Shown: positions 1 to 7,700 of the stretch, in pieces
How positions within the stretch are numbered: position 1 is the first letter of the stretch
Layout of the letters: every line of letters starts with the position of its first letter
Assembly: GCA_027596945.1 (NCBI GenBank)
Contig: JADGJH010001163.1
Location: 1 to 10,988 of the forward strand
DNA from: Physocladia obscura
Lineage: Eukaryota > Chytridiomycota > Chytridiomycetes > Chytridiales > Chytriomycetaceae
Length of the DNA: 10,988 bases
Direction of reading: 5' to 3'
The notes under the pieces: generated by a model
What the model was told of the DNA's origin: nothing
The model's input: only the letters and a program-made list of their open reading frames with translations
Databases searched by the model: none
Program-made: the position numbers and the translations under genes

Positions 1-1095
1 AGAAAAAGCAATTCTCAAACACACATTATTAGACTTTTCATTTTTAACAAATTAAGAGACCAAAAATAGTCCACTGAAAATGTGAAACAAGAAAACTAAC
101 AGATTCCTAGTTAAGCCTGACATAACCACTACCAGGCACTAAAATGCAGATTTTGTGGCTTACTGTGACATGCTAAAACTGTAACCTATAGATTAGTTGC
201 TGTGTTCACTGACAGATCCGTGATGACCATGCTCATGATATTCTTGAACACAGTCTTTTCTTGCTATGTGGCTTCCAAAAAGTGTGCCATAACAGGGAAC
301 TCCTTTATCATCTGTTGGGAAGAATTCAATGGTGCCAATCAAAAATTTGAGTTTTATTTTCAAAATTTTGTGATGGTATTGGCCATTTCAATTTCATTCT
401 GGTTGTTTTTTCTGCTCAGTCCTTATTTTTGCCTGTTATATTTTGTCGTCTAGCCCACTTGAGATACGTCTTTTTGTACCCTTATCCATAGAAAAGTTTC
501 CCAGAAACTTCATTCTGTGATTGCAAGTACTGAGCCATATTGCCTCATTGCTCCTATTTTGATCTCATTGGTGCTGCTTACTGCAGTGAGTATTCTTGCC
601 TTATAATATTTTGGTGTGATATTTAAATGTTGAATATTTTAATAATAGTCTCATTCTTCAGTGGCTTTTCATAACTATTTCTACACTTATTGAGCTGAGT
701 CAAATGCATTTTTATATCCAGTAGCACGTAAAGTTCTTCATTTTCACCCCCTTCCAGTTTCAATGTATTTCTTGCTTTGAGAGCATCATCAGTACAGTGA
801 GTGTTACACTTTTTTGATGATGCTTCTGCTGAAGCAAAAGACAAGAAGTGAAGTAATAGCTGTGTTGCAATAAAGAATGAAGTTTGTTGTTGTAGCTAAG
901 AACAAATGCAGTGTGACTCAATTGTGAAAATTGTTCGCCTAAAACCTGTAATATGGGAAAAGATGGTATCTGATAAAATTTTTAGGCTGTAATCCTTGTA
1001 AGGGGTTTGGCATATAAATTTTGAAGAGAATTCAACTTGATTCTTTCAAAAGTCTGCAAGTATATATATGCATAGTTTTGAATGCCAAATTATGA
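1..1095. other. AT-rich gene-poor region with unassigned open fragments on the minus strand
   Basis: I recognise no complete gene here. Two open stretches on the minus strand are more protein-like than the rest. One, at about 193–387, contains Cys/His-bearing text such as EFFPTDDKGVPCYGTLFGSH followed by a His-rich tail and a stop. The other, at about 623–844, encodes roughly 70 residues rich in Lys, Glu and Leu. Stops in all frames separate them, so if they come from one gene or element it has decayed. An open frame of 83 codons on the + strand (202–453) is hydrophobic and T-rich and is best read as the antisense of the first fragment. A TA-rich stretch near 1060–1072 precedes the retroelement remnant. 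No tRNA, rRNA, tandem array or terminal inverted repeat was seen. Confidence 0.5.
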
Positions 1096-1545
1096 GTTCT
1101 TAAGTTCAAATTGAAGTGGCAAGGCAAACAAAAGACATTTTTAGCAGCTGCAAGAATTCAACAAAAACTCTGTATTTATGATGTATACAAACTGCTGCCT
1201 GAAGTGGGCCTTCAAATATATGCAAATATAGAAGAAGAGATACGAGTTTTAGAAATTAGAGATATGGTACCAGATCCAAATGACATAATAAGAGAGCTTA
1301 TAAAAACTCAGGAAACGAAAAAAATGAAAATAATGACCTCAACCATACACATATGCATTTATTATGCATTTAAACCAGAAAAATGGTTGACAAAGAATAT
1401 AAATCCAGTCCCTAAGAAAGACTGGAAAGCTGATTACTACTACATAAAACCAATAACACTCTTGGAAATATACTGCAAAGTTTACAATATACAACCAAAA
1501 GATCTCACTACAACTATCAGATCACACAATTATTCATTTGGATAG
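1096..1545 (+). mobile_element. Decayed non-LTR (LINE-type) reverse transcriptase fragment
   Basis: An open frame of about 150 codons has no good ATG start; the previous in-frame stop is at 1093–1095. Its second half resembles the start of the LINE reverse transcriptase domain: a Trp, then a segment NINPVPKKDW, then KPITLLE (PITLLE at 1450–1467) and KVY. These match the 'I.PIPKK..W......RPITLLE...K' signature of LINE elements abundant in Glomeromycotina. After KVY the similarity fades and a TAG follows at 1543–1545. The catalytic YADD-type motif, an endonuclease and an RNase H domain are all absent. It is therefore a short relic that cannot move by itself. The first 80 or so residues are Lys/Glu/Ile-rich and I cannot assign them. 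The family call rests on one motif cluster. Confidence 0.55.
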
Positions 1546-1989
1546 TTTAGTGCTAAGAGACAGGAGGAAAACATCTGCCACTGAAATAATTGTTCTGGAT
1601 AAAATAGCAAAACTGCTGTAACATGCACAAATAGATCTTCTAATGGTAGATTAAGTGGTACAATTCTAAATGTTCAGAAGCAGGTTTTAAAGAACGGCTT
1701 CAAAACCAACGAATGAAAAAGATGTTTAGTTTTGTTTTTAGCTACCACCAAATTTTACCAAACCAGAGGCGCTTTGAACCTTGAGTGAAGATTTTAAGTG
1801 TTGCTTGACCCAATACAACGAATCTGACAATTGGAATGTTAATTTTCAGCCTTAATATTCAGCGGACTTGGACTTGAACATTAATGTGGAATGGATGTGG
1901 AAGTTTCACTTGGTCAGACTTGACCACTTCCTGCTGAAATTGATAAAAGCTGAACATCTGAAAAATTAGTCAAAAAAAAAAACAAAAAT
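1546..1989. other. Decayed spacer between retroelement relic and PARG gene
   Basis: No gene is visible. All three forward frames carry stops every few dozen codons, and short coding-like patches shift between frames, as expected of decayed retroelement sequence downstream of the RT relic. The last 18 nt before the PARG start codon form an A-rich tract with a single C inside. This stretch must supply the 5' leader, and perhaps the promoter, of the PARG gene unless an unseen upstream exon exists. No convincing TATA element was identified. Confidence 0.5.
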
Positions 1990-3375
1990 ATGGCTGTTAA
2001 AAAAGAAACAAGTTCACCGCCAACATCAGCATCAGCACACCTTACTCAACCAAAACTTCCGATATTCTGGCAAGAAAGCTTGACAGAGGGTTCAATCACG
2101 AGCGTCGATGGATTTCTAAACGGACTTCGGACTTTATACCGATCACCAAAAACAAGACGCGAAAATACTCCCAACACTCAACAGCGAAATAAGCATTCTA
2201 ATCTTGACTTTCCGTCACTTGTGGCCGCCTTTAAATCTTTCGAGGAACAGTTTGGTTTCGCTTTTTTGCCAACCCTGTTGCCTTCTATTATTGCCTGGGC
2301 AAGCGACAACACAAACATTGATTTCAATGTCACCAACAGCTCCTGCTCTTATTCGTCTCTTTTCGCGCGCTATATCCTCGCAAACATGTTTCTCATGAAT
2401 CCACCGCTCGACTGTTCGGGTGGCTCGCTAGCACTAAATCGACTATATCTGTGCGCTGTCATAGACGCCGATAAAATCTACAATGAACCGGACCTTGGCA
2501 AGGAACGAATTTTGTGTCTTCTGGCCTACTTCTACTCTGAATTTCGTTCTAAACGACAACTTCGTACGAATGGTATTAGGAATATACCACGAGTCATCAC
2601 TGTTACGCGTAAATCTTCAATTTCCTATACATCGTCATCTGCTTGGTCTCAATGTGTATCTCCGTTACTGTTGGCTTCACAAGTAAACTTTCTCTCCGGC
2701 TCTATGGAGCAATCTGACTCTGAAAATTTTGTTGACTTTGCAAATAAATACTTGCACATTCATTCAATCATACCCAGTGCCACCCAAGAAGAAATTCTCT
2801 TTTCATGCGCGCCAGAACTATTTGTTGCCATGGCACTTTGTCGTGTAATGCGCGATGACGAAGTCCTCGTTATTCACGGTGTGCGGCGTTATTCCAAATA
2901 CACTGGGTATCAATATTCGTTCCGTTTCGATGGATTGTTGGAAGATGACGACGACCAAAACAGCAGCAATGATGCCAAAATTTTCAATGTGTTGGCTCTT
3001 GATGCCACAATGTATAACCACTTTAAAGTAAACGTTGGTGTAGTGAGAGATTTGAATAAGGCTGTTCTTGCATTTTCTGGATGTGAAAGCGTTGTTACTG
3101 GGCACTGGGGGTGTGGAGCGTTTGGAGGCGAACGAACGCACAAGTTTATTCAGCAATGGATTGCAGCGAGTGTTGCTGGAATAACCAGATTGGACTATTC
3201 GGTCTTTGGCAATGATGATCTTGTTCAGTTTTGGACCACCATCGTTGAAAAAGTAACAACTGAGTTACAGTGGACTGTGAAGGATGTTTTCCAGTATTTA
3301 TTGGTGGATGCAGAAGCAGTTAAAACTGGAGGGTATCCAATTTATGTGAAAAAAGTTTTGCATCTGAGTCGGTAG
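1990..3375 (+). CDS. Poly(ADP-ribose) glycohydrolase (PARG) homologue with altered GGG loop
   Basis: PARG enzymes hydrolyse ribose–ribose bonds of poly(ADP-ribose), mainly in the nucleus. This 461-aa, single-exon frame covers the PARG accessory and macrodomain-type catalytic regions. Visible matches: VITVTRKS (202–209); a Glu at 240 aligning with the human PARG TIEG glutamate; VDFANKY (248–254); QEE (266–268), the catalytic glutamates; YSKYTGY (301–307) with the ligand-stacking Tyr; and WGCGAFGG (373–380). From VDFAN to TGY I can align it to human PARG without gaps. The oddity is that the GGG expected just after VDFANKYL is HIH (256–258, nt 2755–2763), and the rest of the loop up to QEE also differs. 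The ATG is the first after an in-frame stop at 1951 and has A at -3. There is no long regulatory N-terminus as in animals. Family membership is secure; hydrolase activity is uncertain. Confidence 0.9.
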   Translation: MAVKKETSSPPTSASAHLTQPKLPIFWQESLTEGSITSVDGFLNGLRTLYRSPKTRRENTPNTQQRNKHSNLDFPSLVAAFKSFEEQFGFAFLPTLLPSIIAWASDNTNIDFNVTNSSCSYSSLFARYILANMFLMNPPLDCSGGSLALNRLYLCAVIDADKIYNEPDLGKERILCLLAYFYSEFRSKRQLRTNGIRNIPRVITVTRKSSISYTSSSAWSQCVSPLLLASQVNFLSGSMEQSDSENFVDFANKYLHIHSIIPSATQEEILFSCAPELFVAMALCRVMRDDEVLVIHGVRRYSKYTGYQYSFRFDGLLEDDDDQNSSNDAKIFNVLALDATMYNHFKVNVGVVRDLNKAVLAFSGCESVVTGHWGCGAFGGERTHKFIQQWIAASVAGITRLDYSVFGNDDLVQFWTTIVEKVTTELQWTVKDVFQYLLVDAEAVKTGGYPIYVKKVLHLSR

Positions 3376-3567
3376 TTACGATTGTTTTTGAATATAATTT
3401 CATATTTTTTACCCTTGACACACCACACGTTTTTCTCTGAAGGTGGTAAAATTACTTAACTTTGATTGGAGTGGAGTTTTCTTCATTTAGAGTGATGCTG
3501 TGATTGATTCGAGGTGGGTGTTCTCGCTAAGATTTTGGTGGTTGTTCGTGAATTCTCGCGATGAGGG

Positions 3568-3602
3568 TTTTTTTGCTTTCTTTTTTCTTTTTTTTTTTTT
3601 TT
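3568..3602 (+). repeat. T-rich tract upstream of BCD1, ending in a 15-T run
   Basis: A nearly pure pyrimidine tract ends in 15 consecutive T residues (3588–3602), 14 nt before the BCD1 start codon. It lies in the 241-bp spacer between PARG and BCD1. It could be a promoter-type poly(dT) element that disfavours nucleosomes, or the pyrimidine tract of a 5'-UTR intron ending at the AG of 'aaccaag' just before the ATG. The sequence alone does not decide between these. Confidence 0.6.
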
Positions 3603-3616
3603 GGTTTTAACCAAGA

Positions 3617-4709
3617 ATGCCAAAAATCGCAAAATTGACAACTGATTGCAGTAACTGTCCAAATCAATTCAAGGTGAGGGCTCTGAAAAGCGAAGTTGAC
3701 TGTTGATCCAATTGCTGGAAAACATACAAATACAGACAACACAGGCATATTTAAAAAAAATAATAGTACAAATGCCCAGCTTGTGATGCAAAATCGTGCT
3801 CTGTTCTCTGCGTTCGAGCGCACAAGAAAGCGACCAACTGTACCGGGCAACGCAACAAGACGGCATATGTGTCGCTTCAGAAATACAATGAAAGTACTAT
3901 GGCGAATGATTTCGTGTTTTTGGAGGATGCGGCTCGACTTGCAGATAATGCTGCGCGTGGGATTGTGACAGCAACAGGTGGTGGAGGGAGATATGCGTAT
4001 CAACACACTGCAAAGGAAATGCATTTTCTGAAGGCTTGTCGAAATCGCAGAATAGCAGTTCATTTTATGCCGAAAGGAATGTCACGCCACGATATTAATA
4101 AATCCTATTTCCATTTAAAGTGCGTAGGCAACTTTTTTTTCTTTTTTTCTCTCTTTTTCTTCTAACAAAACGTCAGATCACAAAAAGTCATGTGGACTGT
4201 GGAATGGGTCTTCATTGCGGAAAAAACAAAACAAGTCACTTTTGTCCAACATGAGTAAGTTTCAATATTAATTTTCTGAAACACATAAGGTAAAAAATAG
4301 TAGCGTCCCAGATACGTCAACTTTTCAAGATCTGACTTCAACATTACTTGACTCCAACGTATCACCAATTCCACCCAAACTCTTGATTCAGTTGTCAAAG
4401 TTGATTGGCTTGAAGAATCTGAACATATATCTGCGACGCGAAAACTTTCCGGTGAGAAAATATATCTTGTCAGAAAAAGGATTAAAAATTGGATAAAAAA
4501 ATGTATAGGCAAATCAGCCTAGATATTATTCAATGGATATAGACGGAACAGTCAAGGCTGGCCTTGGAGAAAAGGATGTTGTTGAATATCCAACTTTTCT
4601 GATTAGCATGTTTGAATTTGAAGCAAAGGATGTTGTTATTCAGTCATCATCATCTTATTCTTCATCTTGCACAGATTTAGTAGCACTGACAGAAAATGCA
4701 GAAAAATAA
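3617..4709 (+). CDS. BCD1: Box C/D snoRNA protein 1 (BCD1/ZNHIT6 family), five exons
   Basis: BCD1 is a nuclear assembly factor needed for box C/D snoRNP formation. Predicted exons: 3617–3673, 3767–4119, 4177–4254, 4301–4451 and 4509–4709, joining in phase to 279 aa with a TAA stop. Residues 11–44 form a complete HIT-type zinc finger (C11, C14, C22, C25, C30, C34, H38, C44) split by intron 1 after K19. Family blocks follow: NKTAYVSLQKYN and an FLEDAARLADNAAR segment, then FMPKGMSRHDINKS, then MWTVEWVF (142–149) across intron 2. Exon 5 gives PRYYSMD and VVEYPTF, which align with the C-terminal RYYELD and IIEYPT blocks of human BCD1. Each join restores the family reading frame, which supports the splice calls. 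The tail has a Ser-rich stretch. The start ATG lies ten codons before the first finger Cys. The next gene begins 49 bp downstream. Confidence 0.9.
3674..3766 (+). other. BCD1 intron 1, splitting the HIT zinc finger
   Basis: The donor is GTGAGG after AAG and the acceptor is AATAATAG before TACAAATGC. It is a phase-0 intron of 93 nt. Removing it joins CSNCPNQFK to YKCPAC and completes the eight-ligand zinc finger. Reading through it destroys the finger, so the family alignment fixes this boundary. Confidence 0.85.
4120..4176 (+). other. BCD1 intron 2 with clear branch site and pyrimidine tract
   Basis: The donor is GTGCGT. A long T/C-rich tract is followed by a TTCTAAC branch-site match and the acceptor CGTCAG. 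It is 57 nt long and splits a Lys codon (AA|A). Splicing yields FHLKSQKVMWTVEW, the conserved BCD1 Trp block, in frame. Confidence 0.85.
4255..4300 (+). other. BCD1 intron 3, 46 nt, with tandem TAGTAG acceptor
   Basis: The donor GTAAGT is the fungal/animal consensus. The acceptor region reads AATAGTAG, so splicing can use the AG at 4299–4300 or the one at 4302–4303. Both keep the frame and give Asp-Ser-Val-Pro or Asp-Val-Pro. At 46 nt it is the shortest intron in the window. Confidence 0.8.
4452..4508 (+). other. BCD1 intron 4
   Basis: The donor is GTGAGA after a CCG codon and the acceptor is GTATAG. It is a phase-0 intron of 57 nt. Removing it joins RRENFP to ANQPRYYSMD and restores the conserved RYY block of the BCD1 C-terminal domain. 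Confidence 0.8.
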
Positions 4710-4758
4710 TTTGGTTAAATACTGTGTTTTGAAAAAAGAAACAAAGAAACAGTCTAGC

Positions 4759-7700
4759 ATGAGCAACTTGGCAATGCTTCAGGAGGTAAACGAGTTTACG
4801 AAAGTGTCAACATACTGAAATCATGTATGAATTTATGTATGAGTACAGTTGCATAGCCTCGTGGCTGCCGCTCATTCATCTGGCCCGTTGGCTCCTGGCC
4901 AGCTCAAAATGCTTGACGTTCGTTTGACGCAACTACGCGCTGTTATCGAAACCCTTGTCGCCGGACGCGATGAACCGAAGAATGCCCAGCAGCGAGCGGA
5001 AATATTGCAGGGTTGGTTTTCTATTTGGTCTTAAGCAGAGATGGTGTTTATTTGAATGCTGAGTGAACAAACTAAAAAAAAAAAACTAAAAAAAACAACT
5101 AAAAATCAGGGCGTGTCCGATCCAGCGAAACCGGCGCAATCGAAAGCTGTAATGCACAATTTGCGCACGCGGCCATAAAGTTGAGCGACTTGCTGTGTAT
5201 CAGCGAAACTGTTGCAGCGAGACTCCTAAAGACTGCGAAATATTCGCTTGACACTGCCATCGCAGCACAAACAGCTGCGCGCACAACAGCTGCCGAAATT
5301 ATCGAGCTTCTCTCGTCTGGTTCATCAAACTTAAGTTTACCGCAACAAACTCGTGCACTGTTTGACCACCATCTGCGTGCACTTACTAACCTACCACAAC
5401 GGCTTATTTCCCGTTTCGATGACTTGAAGGCCCATATTGAAGCATTGCGCGATGACGTTGTTCCAAAGGCATCGTTGAATCTCCCTCTTATGACTGCATC
5501 CCAACTCAAAAGCGGCGGGGGCATTTCGGATACTCAAATTGAGACGGCAGTAGTTGGTTATGCTCAAGCGCGTCTCGCGCTCGTTTCGCTTTTAATCAAT
5601 ATTTCTATTCGCACAACTTTATCGCTCGCCGATATCCTGCTTTTACTAAATTATCTGCACACTTCGAGTGTCACTGATCCTATTTGGCCCCCACTTGTGA
5701 TTGCGCTGTTTGGCGCATTTCAATCTTTTCATACACAAGAGTTTTCAGCGCAACAGACAGCTTTGCTTTTGAAAATGGATGCTGTTATTTTTTCTCCAGT
5801 TACTCCATGGATTGCTAAAGGATTGCAAGAAGCAGTAGCAGTACAGTTTTGCCTGTTTTTGAAACATACCCAGAGATCTAACCCTCGAATCGAAGAAACT
5901 TTAAATTACAGCGAATCTATTGAATCGAAAGTCAGTCAAAGCCTGGAGAATTCTCCGTTCGAGTTTATTCGGCACCATATATGTTCTTGGGCTACTTTAG
6001 ATTCTGCTGTCGTTAGCGTCGAGACTGAGACAGAACTTGAAATTCGCGAATACTCATTTAGAGTTCTTCAACGGTTAGTTTCTGACTTCTTCAGGATCAT
6101 GGGCCGTGTTGTTAGGACAATGAAAAATGAAGCAGAAGATTTGGATGTATGTTTTTTTTGTTTTATTATCATTATTATTTGTTGTTATTGTTCTTTTTGA
6201 CTCTCCAACAACTTACTAATTTAAGTTTTTAGAGCGGCGGTGGAAATCCTGAGAAAACTTCAATGACATCTGGACTCAAACAACTTCTTAATTTGGTTTT
6301 TATTTTATACCGTGACCGTGTTGACGAAGGATATATTTATTGGACTGACCCTGACCTCTTTAAATTTGTCCGTTTCATGATGGACGTTCGCTCACATAAT
6401 ATTCTTCCTTCATATCTGGAAATATTGTCTGCATTCGCAACTGGTCCAAAATCTGCGCAGTGTGCTCTTGAGTATCTCGGCAACGAGAATGCGAGATTAT
6501 CGTGGGTTGCACTCTTCCGTTCATTGGACTTCTCGGCAAAAACTCTTGCGTCAAGTCCAGATGGTGAAATTAGCTCAGACGAAGTAAACTTGCAACGTGC
6601 ATTTCTTAGACTTCTTCGACAAGTTGTCAAATTCTCAGAATATGGGCGCACAGCATTATACTCCAGCCCACATTTGCAAGTCATCAACACTTTGTTTAGT
6701 CTCTTAAATAGAAGGATTGGTGTGGAACTCAAGGCTTCTATTTTTGATGTTATTGCGGCATTCTGTATTCCAGTTGAAAAAGGCTTGCTTAGTGACGTTG
6801 CACCGATGGTTTGGAAGCATCTGGAACAGTCCGATATTGTACCAAGGCCTCAGTATTCTGGTGGATTTCACTACGGAACTTTCAGTTCCAATAGCCAATT
6901 GACTCTCAACAGTGGTGGAGGTCGTGCGGAAGGAATTAGATTTGATTTGGAACAAATCGAGTCGCAAAACCAAGTTTATCCAGAAACTATCGCGTTTATG
7001 ACGTTACTAAATACGCTTCTGTTCGCGATCAAACCGAACCAGATGACAGGAGTTGTTGACGGATTCAGCACGCACTTACAGACCCCTGGTGGCGTAAATC
7101 ATTATATGCACTTTGTTATCGATGATGTGTTCTTAAAAATGCATAACCGAGTATTTGCCAGCGTTGACGAACGTTGGAAAATTATGGAATTATCATTGAG
7201 GCTCATTGATCAATGTTTAAAGTCGTTTGAATTTATGTATGCTGGAGTAGTTGGGGGCTTTGAAGGACCTGTGTACGTACAGCTGAAAGCAGATGTCGGG
7301 AATGTAAATGCCGAAGTTTTGAATACCGCAATTATCACAGCCCATCCTGGATTCTCGCTGATGTTGAGAATAATGTCTGGATCACCGCTTCTGAAAAGGC
7401 TGCTGGAGATTGTTGGAATTAGTGTTTTGGACGTTGATCAATTTGGGCGTAAATGCTCAGCTTTTGCGTCGAGTATAAAGACGGCGCTGCGGATCTTGTT
7501 GCGTGCATTTCATTTACAAAAGTTTATGTTCGACGTTGTTAGTGCAGACGCTGGACAATATTTGAAGCAGGTTCCGTCCATTGCCGGTATTGATCAACAT
7601 CTTGCTTTTTACAAAGACACTGTCACCAGGGTGGCACTTCATGTTAATTGCGGTATTGACGACGAAATTTGCCTTCTTGCCATCAATATTCTCACTGTTT

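Noticed and set aside
2755..2784. Explaining the odd PARG loop by a hidden intron or frameshift
   Set aside because: The loop has the same length as in human PARG, is in frame on both sides, and contains no usable GT–AG pair that would restore glycines.
2818..3156. Overlapping minus-strand open frames inside PARG
   Set aside because: The sense frame carries conserved PARG motifs here; the antisense frames show none.
3527..4063. A 178-codon open frame on the minus strand
   Set aside because: It lies antisense to BCD1 exons 1–2, and its low-complexity Lys run is the reverse of the T tract. It has no recognisable domain.
1990..4709. A functional PARG–BCD1 gene pair
   Set aside because: They are adjacent on the same strand, but nothing in the sequence links snoRNP assembly to ADP-ribose turnover; close packing alone explains it.
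5099..5524. A 141-codon open frame on the minus strand
   Set aside because: It is antisense to a well-supported NUP192 exon, and its Ser/Arg/Ala-rich composition is a reverse-complement shadow.
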